A stretch of DNA of 64,000 bases from Paracyclopina nana (GCA_019096065.1 JAGUCH010000006.1:5166001-5230000); one strand, 5' to 3'. Positions 9,101 through 17,416 are shown, counted from the first letter of the stretch. Notes: generated by a model from the sequence alone, not told the origin. Program-made: numbers and translations.

Positions 9101-10723
9101 TGCATCACTCATAATTTTGATAAGCTCTTTTGACACTTTTTCAAATGTCTCCACATTTTCGACTGAGGCGATCAAATCGTCTACATAGAGCGACTTTTTG
9201 ATGAGCTCGCAAGCTTCAGGCATCTCTTTTTCGTATTTTGCGGCATGTTGTTGAAGAGCATAGATAGCCATACATGGAGCCGAAGTTGTGCCAAAAGGAA
9301 CCGATAAGAATTCATAACAGCCATCATCCCATGCAAACCTGTGGTATTTTCGGTCCTCTTCAGCGAGTTTAAACCTCAAATACATTTTTGATATGTCTGC
9401 AGTGAAGCAAATGGGGTTTTGGCGGGCTAGCAGGATGATGTCAGCGCAATCAGTTTGAAACTTTGGCCCAGGAAGCAACGCATCGTTTAATGATTTTCCA
9501 TCTTTGGATTTTCGCGTGCCGTCAAAAACAATGCGAATTGGCATACTTGGCTTGTCAAGCCTTGTAACAAGCAGCCAGTTGAGAAATCTTCCTAGCGTGA
9601 ATTGTTCATTTGGCTTAAGCCTCCTGACAAAGCCTAGTTGAATCCACTGCTTGATTTCTTCGCATGCTTTCTTGTATGCGTCCATGCTTGTGGCTTTGAG
9701 TTTTCTTATGAGGATCATGGTGTCTTTGTAGACTTCTTGGAAGTTGTTTTCAAAGACAGGCTCATTTTCTGCCCACAAGTTTGGTACAACAATGTCGCCA
9801 TTTTCGAGTTGCACAATTTTTGAAAGAATGTCCATAGCTCTTTTTTCATTTACGCTCAGAGGTTTTTTGACATTTTTCTTTGAGTAGTCTTCTAATTCAT
9901 ACAAGAGCTTGAGGGCCTCATATGGTGGTGCATTAATGCAGCATGGCTCTCCCGCCATTTCAGGGATGGCTTCGGTTTGATTGTCAGCTTCAGAGACAGC
10001 GTTGACAGTTGACACTTTATAGGAATAATTGTCATTTTCTGCATAATGAATTACCGGCCCAAGTCTGGTGAATTGAAGTATGGGTTCCACTGGAGAAGCT
10101 CCTGGGATTGTCTTAAGACCACTGATCAGGTGAAAATTGTCCTGGCCCATCAGAAGTTCAGGAGCTCCTTTTGCGAAGGGGTGGAAGGTTTGATCTCTGA
10201 GGTGAGAGAATGATTTTTGAAGTACATCGATTGGGGGCGTTTTCAGATGTGGTTGCAATGATGGAAGCGTGTGCACATGCAAATGGTGTTCTTGTTTTTG
10301 TTCGCAGTCATTGGCAGGGGCGACAACAATGGTGACAGCTTTGCTTTGGAACTGCGACGAGGTGCCAACGAAGCTAAGGTTTTTTGTTGACTTTCTTCCT
10401 GTCAGCTTAAGCTTAGAACACAGTGCTTCCGTGATGATAGTGAGTTCGCTGCCAGTATCGAGAAAACAGTTGACTAGGACTTTGTGATCAGGGTTGTCAG
10501 GGTTTGAAACAAAGACTGGCACAATGGGGAGCAACACTTTGTGCGATGATTTTAAAATCTTGTTTCCGGGTTGAAATGCTAAAATCGAGTTGACAATTGC
10601 CAAGTTGTCTTTGGGTTTTCGTGGTTGTCTCAGGCCATGGCCTTCTACTGATGAAGTTGATTTTCGAGCTTCAGCCTCCTTTTGTATACGTTTATTTATA
10701 GTTGATTGGAGGCTACTTATCAG
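6149..10723 (-). CDS. pol: Pol polyprotein of the BEL/Pao element (protease, RT, RNase H, integrase)
   Basis: This frame is reached from gag by a -1 shift and runs 1,524 codons from the shift. It has no useful ATG at its start and is open right through the gag stop, which argues for frameshifting and against re-initiation. Counting from the shift: aspartic protease LDTGS near residue 89, BEL-type RT with FTADI and YVDD at 513-516, and RNase H with FTDAS near 700 followed by ELLGA and WTDSK. An HHCC zinc region lies at about 1050-1092. The integrase core has IDYAG (D1125), SDNG (D1187) and GLAES (E1247). A DUF5641-like C-terminal domain with GDPVVMVDP follows, then an acidic tail. Every expected catalytic residue that I looked for is present. 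The D-to-E spacing in the integrase is long (59 residues between), and SDNGAS replaces the commoner SDNGTN. Confidence 0.93.
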   Translation of the reverse strand: MISSLQSTINKRIQKEAEARKSTSSVEGHGLRQPRKPKDNLAIVNSILAFQPGNKILKSSHKVLLPIVPVFVSNPDNPDHKVLVNCFLDTGSELTIITEALCSKLKLTGRKSTKNLSFVGTSSQFQSKAVTIVVAPANDCEQKQEHHLHVHTLPSLQPHLKTPPIDVLQKSFSHLRDQTFHPFAKGAPELLMGQDNFHLISGLKTIPGASPVEPILQFTRLGPVIHYAENDNYSYKVSTVNAVSEADNQTEAIPEMAGEPCCINAPPYEALKLLYELEDYSKKNVKKPLSVNEKRAMDILSKIVQLENGDIVVPNLWAENEPVFENNFQEVYKDTMILIRKLKATSMDAYKKACEEIKQWIQLGFVRRLKPNEQFTLGRFLNWLLVTRLDKPSMPIRIVFDGTRKSKDGKSLNDALLPGPKFQTDCADIILLARQNPICFTADISKMYLRFKLAEEDRKYHRFAWDDGCYEFLSVPFGTTSAPCMAIYALQQHAAKYEKEMPEACELIKKSLYVDDLIASVENVETFEKVSKELIKIMSDANLPLRKWTCSDPEGLSHIQEDWRASAYQVKDDLVDNTKALGMWIDQVRDKIIFQKPSYEPFQGKPITLRLMVKYAPRLFDIIGLVNPIMLAGKLLIQATCALKSALNLGWDSELEKVNHPDAKIIIQKWKEFVTDLDQISLFAIPRAIRHGPTKHRFLHVFTDASDFAYATCAYMVCHYESGLIQSVLITSRMKLCPLNETRSIPEKELLGAVLGSRLTVHLMELYEKIDSVFLWTDSKVVVTWLAKPARSWKLYVSRRVSEIFELTYQYSWRHVKGSINPADKPTRGIKSADLSQDKSWLSGPDFLLGPVEEYPNENLELTNDDIAAAGEAEKKSLINSVILSYIRAGESVVPKYLTPTKEIKQQWKEMRKVTYPIDINATNLKATIKKVALVTRMLSNLRAQKAIDRGETPVIPPCHEENPSPQEMELAEAKLFMVHQQQEYGEELDFLYRNKKWPKVSRLASLNVFIGNHGELRMRGRTYKGEPTWIGRSRLIVPSCLAVQVCSSIHEYLGHGYGAVTMASYLQEKYYVRGASSIFQALTRRCWFCNIAQAKVMRQVMAPLPQNFLLSAKDMFPFQRISIDYAGPFQIKLLRSNSKVWVLIAACHDTKAIHVEVVPKINTEALKNAMDRMVVRTGVPKQIRSDNGASLKKLRSEIFQNPRHQELVKSLDTVDWKALRQDVLKVGVQDWKLAPPYGPNCNGLAESAVKNWKRSMYKIAGNNLLSHEEFITLAKRAEGVVNSRPIGVVDGHVLTPNHFLTRGPGGELIPTIDPKEIDELPKHYKTLEKCLHDLWNFWSRAWLLRIQKSPKWHNFIRSLQPGDPVVMVDPRSHAKKSNWQYGIIERVFPNADGLIRRVIVKHVVTTWDKNGESKVTFHRKERPIQHLIPLPTLADDDAEVVPRETVPNTYPERDDEPPLDDSPNDPVDDEDYSDPEEDDPLDRKRLVPDLLIVNKEDDDEDFVHGPIATRTRSQRKTPKPTLM

Positions 10724-10729
10724 TTTTTT
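10673..10729 (-). promoter_or_regulatory. -1 ribosomal frameshift signal between gag and pol
   Basis: On the minus strand the last gag codons are GCA AAA AAC followed by TGA. This gives the slippery heptamer A AAA AAC (10729-10723) in the required X XXY YYZ phase, directly before the stop. After an 8-nt spacer (10722-10715), AGCCTCC (10714-10708) can pair perfectly with GGAGGCT (10679-10673) across a 28-nt loop. Pol is open in exactly the -1 frame. The heptamer, phase, spacer and stem all match known retroviral -1 frameshift signals. Whether a pseudoknot forms cannot be judged by eye. Confidence 0.85.
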
Positions 10730-13700
10730 GCTTGTTTTGGCAGCTCTTCCTGTTTGATGAAAGAGGGCTTGACTGCTGAGACCGAGTTGGATGATTCATT
10801 GGAGGCCACAGAAGACACGACAGGTGCCTTAAGGCTCTCTTTGATGACTTGCGTCAATTCATTAAGAGCTTTGCGATTGGTGGCCATTTCTTCTTGTTGC
10901 AGCTTCAGGTGTTCAATGAATACTGTCATGGGATCATTGGCTGCAGTTGTGGTTAGGGCCACTTTTTTCGCCTGATTCGGCTTAGGCAGGAGTTCAAGAG
11001 CGTCGTGCAGCCACACATTGTGAGTGGTGGATCGGCATTTCGAACACTCAAGTGCTGATTTGCATTTCCTGACACGATGATGGCCCCTCAGGCATTTAAA
11101 ACAGGCTCCAGATTCCTTGCACATCTTGTACTTGTCTGCTTGAGCTGCTTGTCTGAATTTGGGGCATTCCGGAATGGAGTGTTGTTGTTCACACAGTGGG
11201 CACTCGAGGAAGCTTCTAGCCTCATCTGGGGCCAGTCTGACACTGGTTACCATTAATGGGCTTTCACTTTCGTCTTCATCATAGGTGGGCTCCTCTGTGA
11301 TGGACAGGATCGACTTGTTGTAGTTGAAGCTGCCGCCGCGGGCAAAGGCCGGAGTTCTCTCGTCGAACTTTCGAGGTTGAAATGAAGGCTTAAGCCCAAC
11401 TGGCTTTTCAGTGGGGGCAATTGCAGCCTTGGTCATCTGTTGATTGTAGTGGTGTTGGATCTCACTACTGGCCCATTCATTGAATAGCTCTAATGTGAAG
11501 GCATGAACTCGTCGTGATGTCAAGAAAGTGTTGACAAAAGGCAGCGTCGATGGCACGAACACAATGTTCTGGATAACCAGGGATGCGAAAGTGATGTGCT
11601 CGAATTCGGACATGGCTTCTGGAGCAGTGGCTTCCAGCTGAAACAGAAACTCAGCAATGTGGTCTCTGACCACTTGGATTGTCTCCTTTTTGGTGATGTC
11701 GATGGGAGACATGTTCTGGAGCTTTTTCACGGCATAGTTCAAGAGCCTTTGCCTGTCACCATACTCTTCGTCGAGTTCTTTTAGAGCCTCCATGTAGCCT
11801 TTCTTGTTATGAGGTTTAAACCTCACGCATCGATGAGCTTCGCCATCTTTCGTTGCTTGATTGAGCCTGATGATCTTTTCTTGGAGCGACATCGTGGGGT
11901 CCTTGTGGACAAATTGCTTAAAAGCTACCCTGAAATGGTAGTATTGCATAAGGTCCTTGCCATCGAATGGAGGTACCTTTAAAGGATCGAATTTCACTGC
12001 CCGTTTGTGCTGCCTGGGGGCCGATGATGTGGAGCTGCCAAACCCACTTGAGAATGGTGAGGCCTGACGAGCTTTCTCTTCTTCCTCTTCAGATTCACTC
12101 GTGTCCCAAAAGGGCTTCTTGTCCTTTGGATTCTTCCTGGGCTTTTTTCCACCATTTTTTCTCCCACCTCCTTTGTTCGAGCCATCATCAGAAGAGTCAG
12201 GGTCGGAGGGATCTGGATCTCCAGCATTGGGCACCTTAAGGTCAGCGTTCGGGTGATTGGATCGTGCTCTTCGATAAGTGTCGGTCTCTCTGTCATAGAT
12301 GAGCTTGGTGCCATCTCTGGTATAAACCACCTCTTCTGCTGGAGTGTAGGTTTCAACCTTCATGGACTTGTTGAGAAACTTTTTGTTGAGCATGGTTTTG
12401 AGGTGAGCTTTCATCGACCTTTCTTGGAGGACTATAAGATCATAAGCTTTTCGCGAGGTCTGGAGCAGGTAATTATAATTGATCTCGTGAGTGTCCAGAT
12501 CCTTTGCAGTTCGTTCGTCAACGTCAAGCAGCTCGCTCCATTTTTGTTCATAAGTGACGAGTAGGGACTGAAGAGCAGCCATTCCAGTGGCTATGTCCTC
12601 GGAGGGGCATTGATCCGTGATGTCAGCTTCCAGTTGCGTGGCTTTCAGCTTAAGCTGCTCTCTGACCTGGAGCACAGCTTTTTCTTCTTCAGTGACTGTT
12701 CTTTTGGTCTTAGTCTTGGAATCCTTGAGCTGATGTTCCTGATTGTCATCCGACAAGCTGCTGGGCTGATTGACGTCTTGTGCTTCTACAGGCGAATAGC
12801 TGAGAGCTTTCTTTTGCTTCTCTTGAGGTTTTGGCTGGACCGAAGCATTGGATGAACGTCTGGCAGGTTTGAGGGCAGACGCCTTCTTTTGTGACTTAAG
12901 TCTCTCCTCAAGAGCCACCTGCTGAGCAAACTGGGATATGAAAGTCTCACCATCAGTGTCACTGTTTTCGAAGGTGATTCTAGCTTCAAGATCTCTATCT
13001 TCTTGTGATTCAGTGGCCTTGGCTGCCTTCTCAGCGATGGTCGCTTTCAGTTTGCGATGAAGGCCTGCCAATGCGTCTCTGGCTCCATCAGCTTTGTCCG
13101 GAATGACTCTCGACAAGGTCTGGCTGGCCTGATCATTGGCACTGACATAGTCGGTATAAGTCTTGAGAAGCTTTTTCTGAAGGTCTTCCACCACAGCCAG
13201 CATTGCCTTAAGGCCCTCGGGCGTTTCCGGGGCATCATGGGACCTGATTCGTTTTCGATAGTCCCTGCAGGCTCTGGCTGCTTCATCAAGGACCAAAACA
13301 ATGGCATTTCTTGCTTCAGTGGCCGCTTGTTGCTTTGCTTGCCTTTGCGAGATCTTCGTTTTGGGGTTCTTGTTGTCCTTGGAAGGACCTGGATCATCTT
13401 GGCCCAAGACTGTAGTGTTGCTGTCAGTCGTGCCAGTCGCACTGCTCGAAGTGTCAACATTGGGGCTGCCCCTCGATGACTGCGAGGGCTCCGTGTTGCC
13501 GTCGACGTTCATGTTGATGTCAATTTGTCTTGAATACGCTGGGGATGGGGTGCGAGGGTTAACCTTCTGGTCAGGTTCTAAAAAGTCTTTTGAGGCCTCA
13601 GCTTGGGCAGCCCCCTCGTTGCCAAGGTGGCCTCCTGGTGTGAGGGATTGGTGTGACGCACTGGCCAGATCCAAATAGTCCTTGAAGCTTGACCTGGGGG

Positions 13701-13953
13701 CCTGGTTCGGGCTGGACTGGCGAGTTAACTCAACCAATGCGGGGGACAAGTCCCAGTCCAGAGCTTGGGCCACTTTTCGATCACTCACTGAGCGAATTGG
13801 CTTGGGTGTGATCCATTCTTGAATTCGTCTGAAGGGTGTGCTTGATTCAGATTGGATTCGTGCCGGTAAGCCTCTTACTCTGAGGCTTCTTCTTAGTCTT
13901 GTCCGAGGAGTGTCATCGTCCAATTCTGGTGCTTCTGGATGTGGACTTGACAT
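10720..13953 (-). CDS. gag: Gag of the BEL/Pao element
   Basis: The frame has 1,077 codons and starts at an ATG 89 nt below the 5' LTR edge. Residues 1-550 are low-complexity Ser/Pro/Lys-rich with coiled-coil-like stretches. A DUF1759-like capsid region begins near residue 655 (KVPPFDGKD, then a run ending in NYAVKKLQNM). Three zinc knuckles follow at about 915-985: CX2CX3HX4C, CX2CX4HX4C and CX2CX4HX4H, the usual BEL Gag arrangement. It should assemble particles and bind element RNA. At over 1,000 residues it is longer than typical BEL Gags because of the extended N-terminus. The stop at 10722-10720 sits immediately after the frameshift heptamer, so most ribosomes should release Gag and a minority should make Gag-Pol. 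Confidence 0.92.
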   Translation of the reverse strand: MSSPHPEAPELDDDTPRTRLRRSLRVRGLPARIQSESSTPFRRIQEWITPKPIRSVSDRKVAQALDWDLSPALVELTRQSSPNQAPRSSFKDYLDLASASHQSLTPGGHLGNEGAAQAEASKDFLEPDQKVNPRTPSPAYSRQIDINMNVDGNTEPSQSSRGSPNVDTSSSATGTTDSNTTVLGQDDPGPSKDNKNPKTKISQRQAKQQAATEARNAIVLVLDEAARACRDYRKRIRSHDAPETPEGLKAMLAVVEDLQKKLLKTYTDYVSANDQASQTLSRVIPDKADGARDALAGLHRKLKATIAEKAAKATESQEDRDLEARITFENSDTDGETFISQFAQQVALEERLKSQKKASALKPARRSSNASVQPKPQEKQKKALSYSPVEAQDVNQPSSLSDDNQEHQLKDSKTKTKRTVTEEEKAVLQVREQLKLKATQLEADITDQCPSEDIATGMAALQSLLVTYEQKWSELLDVDERTAKDLDTHEINYNYLLQTSRKAYDLIVLQERSMKAHLKTMLNKKFLNKSMKVETYTPAEEVVYTRDGTKLIYDRETDTYRRARSNHPNADLKVPNAGDPDPSDPDSSDDGSNKGGGRKNGGKKPRKNPKDKKPFWDTSESEEEEEKARQASPFSSGFGSSTSSAPRQHKRAVKFDPLKVPPFDGKDLMQYYHFRVAFKQFVHKDPTMSLQEKIIRLNQATKDGEAHRCVRFKPHNKKGYMEALKELDEEYGDRQRLLNYAVKKLQNMSPIDITKKETIQVVRDHIAEFLFQLEATAPEAMSEFEHITFASLVIQNIVFVPSTLPFVNTFLTSRRVHAFTLELFNEWASSEIQHHYNQQMTKAAIAPTEKPVGLKPSFQPRKFDERTPAFARGGSFNYNKSILSITEEPTYDEDESESPLMVTSVRLAPDEARSFLECPLCEQQHSIPECPKFRQAAQADKYKMCKESGACFKCLRGHHRVRKCKSALECSKCRSTTHNVWLHDALELLPKPNQAKKVALTTTAANDPMTVFIEHLKLQQEEMATNRKALNELTQVIKESLKAPVVSSVASNESSNSVSAVKPSFIKQEELPKQAKN

Positions 13954-14020
13954 GGGGATTAATCTCAGATTCGACTCGGAATTTCGGGCTGAAGACTCAT
14001 TTCTTGGTCATGATCTTCGA

Positions 14021-14038
14021 GCCCCACGTTGGGCGCCA
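14021..14038 (-). other. Primer binding site, tRNA-Lys type
   Basis: The plus strand reads GCCCCACGTTGGGCGCCA, so the element RNA reads TGGCGCCCAACGTGGGGC four nt after the 5' LTR. This is the well-known 18-nt complement to the 3' end of tRNA-Lys(CTT), also used by some retroviruses. It would prime minus-strand DNA synthesis. Confidence 0.85.
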
Positions 14039-14042
14039 AATT

Positions 14043-14422
14043 TGTCTCATAGCTCTTCTTACTTTGCAGGGATGAAAGCTAAGAAAGTATAGACACTCGA
14101 ATCCTACCTGGTTGCAGAGGTGGAGTCGGAATCAATCCTTGGGTGAAGCCTCCGGGAGATGCGGATGAAGATCAGCCGGTGCAAAGACCTGGTCCAGGAT
14201 AGTCATGAATGAGATCTTGCAGTAATAAAGAAGGTTTTGAGCAAAAAGATTCTTTATTGGCTTCTTGCCGTAATGGCGGTGAAAATCGTACTGAATAGAA
14301 ATGTAAACAAAAAGTGAAGCACAGATACATAATATATAAAATAAAGTAGAGATCTTTTGTTGGGAGGAGTGCCTTAAGGCTCAGCTGACGCCAGGCCTTG
14401 CAGGCCTCGTGCATGTGCACCA
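14043..14422 (-). repeat. 5' LTR of the BEL/Pao element
   Basis: This 380-bp direct copy of 2015-2394 has two visible substitutions, about 99.5% identity. It carries the promoter of the element. The low divergence implies recent insertion or gene conversion. Confidence 0.93.
14331..14340 (-). promoter_or_regulatory. TATA-like element of the 5' LTR promoter
   Basis: Plus-strand AATATATAAA reads TTTATATATT on the coding strand. It is the best TATA-like match in the LTR and lies upstream of the AATAAA in the same LTR, as expected for a U3-R order. Confidence 0.4.
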
Positions 14423-14427
14423 GGGGG
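14423..14427. repeat. Target-site duplication GGGGG (right copy)
   Basis: Five G residues follow the terminal CA of this LTR and match 2010-2014. Confidence 0.85.
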
Positions 14428-16185
14428 CCCTGACAGCAAAAAAATGCTTACCATCGTCAAAGAAAGGAAGGAGGAGGAAAGATAGCAAAAAATCAACCAG
14501 ACCTTAGCAAAATCAAGTCAAGTGCTTAACTTGGCTTATTTATAACTTGACTCTTAGGAAAGGAGGCCAAAAGTCATGCGAAAATCAAGATCTTGAGAGA
14601 AGTTTTCAGCAGCCACAGCTAGCAAGCCAGCCACTATATACAGATTGTTGAACAAGGTGATTTTGAAGAAGTTTTTGCTCCAATGTGAGCTGAAAGGCTG
14701 CGCCTTTCATTGAGGCGTGAAATTGGAGGATAGCAACCACCATGTACCAGCTACCAACCTTCCACTAGCCATGAAGATCTATAGAGACAAGTAAAATCGA
14801 AGTAATCACTTTCCTTCTTTTGTGGCCTTGCCGAAAGCTCGAGCTCACTAATGAACTAAATCCTATTTGCTCAAATCCATTGAAGTGCTCCGCCGACAAC
14901 ATAACAAAAAATGATATCTTTGATTTCTTCAAAATTATCCTCGAGTGATACAAACTGAGAACAAAGGTACAAAATTGATTTTCAAATATAATGACCTTAA
15001 CTGATTTCAAAACCTAATTTGTCAAGTGCTTATTTATCATTTTTTTAGTTAGGAAAAACAACCTCACCTTTGCTTTGGTCGGATTTGGGGCGAAAATCGC
15101 CTAATTTTTGCATCGAAGAACAAGCGAGTCATTGTTTTTTCCGTTACTTTCCATTTCAGTCTGACTTTAAAAGTCGCGACAGGGGATTGCGTTCGTGTTT
15201 CAATTTCTGGCCTTGAAATATGAAAGCAGAATCTCGCAGAAACCAGACTCCAGATTCCAGATTGGCAGTTGCAAGTTGGCACGTCAGCTGATTTCATTGT
15301 TTGTTGATTGTTAGCAAAGATCGAAAATATGACAAGTCAATAACAATCTTTGCAACCGAGTAATTTGTTAGGGCGTAAAGATTGGAAAACTTGCCCTGCA
15401 ACACTTCATCAGAAATATTTATGAAGTTTTAGAAACATTTGTTGCTTATATAGAGCAATAAGCATTGATTTCTTCCGTTTTGACAAGATATTGTTTGCCA
15501 AATATTTTGTAGCACGGCAGTCAATAGCAGGTTTAAATTGACCAATCAGATTGCAGAGATTATCGAATATTCTTTCGCGAAACATTTCGTGTTTATTCTT
15601 GAATCTTTATAGTTCGTCAAATCAACGGTGGGAAGAAGTGGCATTGAATTCTTAGATGCGTGCGACGACAATCGCTAGGAAACGAGAAAAAAATGGACTA
15701 GACAGTTCTCATTTGAAACGTTTCCATCGTCAAATTGGCCAGAGTTGGCCAGAAGAATCGTGATTTGCCTTAAATTCCGCCACGAAGCGGCACATTTTTG
15801 ACGTAACGGTATCATAGAAAAAACCCTTCTAATTATATGCAAGTAGATTGGCGTTCGGCGAACAATATTATGTTTCAAGCCTTCTTTATAATTAATTGTT
15901 CGCCATTGTAGCGTCGTATAGGCTATGATACGAGCATATACAGTGAATCAATCTCTGTTATTCACGCATTTGACACTCATAAATCTTCCCCTGGATTGTT
16001 ATGTGTCAAATTATTGGACTTTTGATATCTTCCATGTGCTCTGAAGAATAATATTTTTTTTTTCGCCTATCGTTACTTGTAGAGAAAGCTTGTATTGAAA
16101 AACATGCCTTTCTTCTCCTTTAGGTATTCTGCTATAAAATGCGTTAGTTAATGCCGAAGAAGGAGAGGATGGGGATTTTGTCATT
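14428..16185. other. Gene-poor stretch between the retrotransposon and the channel locus
   Basis: The sequence is AT-rich, with one higher-GC patch at about 15060-15300 that holds a possible minus-strand first exon. A pyrimidine-rich acceptor-like tract ends at 16123. I see no other gene evidence. Confidence 0.4.
15068..15297 (-). CDS. Possible first exon, minus strand, product unknown
   Basis: An ATG at 15297 opens 76 codons plus two bases that run into a good donor (CAAAG, then GTGAGG) at 15068-15067. The composition is richer in GC than its surroundings. I recognise no domain, and no continuation exon is visible to the left, where the retrotransposon now lies. It could equally be an untranslated exon or chance. 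Confidence 0.2.
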
Positions 16186-16333
16186 ATGGCTGAGGAGATT
16201 CAGAGGCAAGCAGGGACTTTTTCTCAAAAGCACCCATTAGCAAACTTTCCTACAGATGGCTTCTTCCACTACTTCTCCTGGGAGCCACCGAAGGGCTGTG
16301 ACACACTTCACTTTGAGTACAAAAACATAACAG
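16186..16333 (+). CDS. Possible first coding exon, product unknown
   Basis: An ATG at 16186 opens 49 codons plus one base and ends at a consensus donor (ACAG, then GTGAGT). An acceptor-like pyrimidine tract ends at 16123, so the leader itself may be spliced. The peptide includes FHYFSWEPPKGCDTL and an NIT glycosylation motif. I do not recognise the family. Its phase (1) does not match the second exon of the chloride channel (needs 2), so it belongs to another transcript if it is real. Confidence 0.3.
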
Positions 16334-16560
16334 GTGAGTGCTCTAAAGTATATGGTAGGCTATATGTATTGATGTAGTATAGGGCAAACTGCCAACTTCC
16401 AAGTCATTTGTTATTTTTTGGCCCAAAGAAGAGACAAGTGGCAAAAGTTTCTTTTTCTTTACATGCATGGTGACAAATGTTCTTCCCCTCATGTTATTGC
16501 AATGAAGAGCTAGAAGACAGCATTAAGTGCTACAGAGGACGACGACAACACCGCGCGAGA

Positions 16561-16636
16561 ATGGCCGAGTTCATATCATGTTTTTTTATACTTACATCGC
16601 TTGGTTTGTATTGCAAACCCCATTGCAGTGTAAAAA
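16561..16636 (+). CDS. Possible signal-peptide first exon, product unknown
   Basis: An ATG follows a GC-rich leader, and the 25 codons begin MAEFISCFFILTSLGLYC, a convincing secretion signal. The frame ends at a strong donor (AAAAA, then GTAAGT) in phase 1. It cannot join the channel's exon 2 in frame. It may start a different gene or an alternative transcript with an exon I have not found. Confidence 0.3.
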
Positions 16637-17199
16637 GTAAGTTTTAAAAAAATCTTCTGCACTGAATGAGGGTACTGAATAACCAAGAGATGTAACTATC
16701 GAAAAACATGACAAATACCAAGCCTGTATAGTGAGGAGCCCAAGCATTGTGTGCCGACAGCACGCGCCAACTTGAAGTAGTTATTGGGGCTTCTTTCACT
16801 CTTTTACCGTGATTGACGCATAAAGAGCAAAAAAGAAAGGAAACGGTACCGCTTTTAATCAATAACTGGCGAGAAATGTCAAAAAGGTAATTAATCCGAT
16901 AGATTATTAGATGTTTAATATAAAGGCAACTCATAGTTTCTGCGTACTGTTTTGCATTGCCGAAGTTTATTACTACTCATGAGCTACAAAGGGTTTTTTG
17001 AAAACTTTGCAAAGTAATAAAAATAATTGTTTTTAGGAACTCGAGCAATCTACGTTGGTAACCTCATGGGCGAACTATTTGAATTTACTTTCTTTCTCCT
17101 CGTAAGCCACAAGGCTTAAATTAACTTGGAGGTTTTGGCCTCACTCTCTCATTACCATCCTAATATGAAAGCCACTCAAAATCTTTAATCCTCAGTCGA

Positions 17200-17416
17200 C
17201 TTATTTAGAGTGAAAGCACCGTACTACTACTACACTATAGTATAGTGTAGTGGTGAGAAGAGAAGAAGAGGACGACGACGAGTTGGTCGACGACGACGGC
17301 CTCCGAGGCCGTGGTGGTGCACACTTCACTCATTCTGAGTTGGGCTGTACGAGCAGCAAGGCACTTAACGCGATGAAAACCTCCCAAGATCAGCTACTGT
17401 GACCTCAAGTGTTGAA
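17200..17416 (+). promoter_or_regulatory. Probable promoter and 5' leader of the chloride channel gene
   Basis: This is a GC- and CpG-richer island in AT-rich sequence, with GAC/GAG triplet runs at about 17253-17300 and an imperfect palindrome around 17230-17250. It leads directly into the signal-peptide exon. I see no clear TATA box. The start site is not determined. Confidence 0.4.
17373..17402 (+). other. Upstream ORF of nine codons before the channel start
   Basis: ATG AAA ACC opens a nine-residue frame that stops (TGA) 14 nt before the main ATG at 17417, in a different frame. If it lies in the mRNA it would reduce or regulate initiation at the channel start. Confidence 0.4.

Larger units (their letters stand above)
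2343..14380. repeat. Dispersed TTAA-centred 10-bp palindromes across the element
   Basis: CTTAAG occurs 23 times in 12.4 kb (about three expected at equal base use). In 21 of these the two bases on each side are also symmetric, giving perfect 10-bp palindromes such as GGCTTAAGCC, GCCTTAAGGC and GACTTAAGTC. CTTAAG cores of this class start at 2345, 3250, 3499, 4325, 4798, 4903, 5272, 5530, 7062, 8217, 9054, 9614, 10112, 10406, 10828, 11389, 12235, 12649, 12895, 13207 and 14373. Further TTAA-centred palindromes of 10 bp or more start at 2733, 2961, 4629, 6141, 6535, 6793, 7612, 8547, 9929, 10548, 11810 (16 bp), 11976 and 13722. They occur in different reading frames and in the LTRs, so coding does not explain them. 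In the rest of the window only one of eight CTTAAG sites that I found is a 10-bp palindrome. Confidence 0.8.
2015..14422 (-). mobile_element. Full-length BEL/Pao LTR retrotransposon with a third ORF
   Basis: The element is 12,408 bp and is read on the minus strand: 5' LTR (14043-14422), primer binding site, gag, pol, a third ORF, a purine tract and 3' LTR (2015-2394). The BEL/Pao assignment rests on the Pol order: aspartic protease, RT with YVDD, RNase H, integrase, then the C-terminal DUF5641-like domain. A DUF1759-like Gag with three zinc knuckles also supports it. LTRs begin TG and end CA, have equal length, and differ at only two visible positions. All three ORFs are uninterrupted. A typical BEL element is 6-10 kb with one gag-pol frame, so this one is long, splits gag from pol by a frameshift, and adds a 1,057-residue ORF. 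It may be autonomous and recently active. That is inference, since no expression data are available. Confidence 0.95.
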
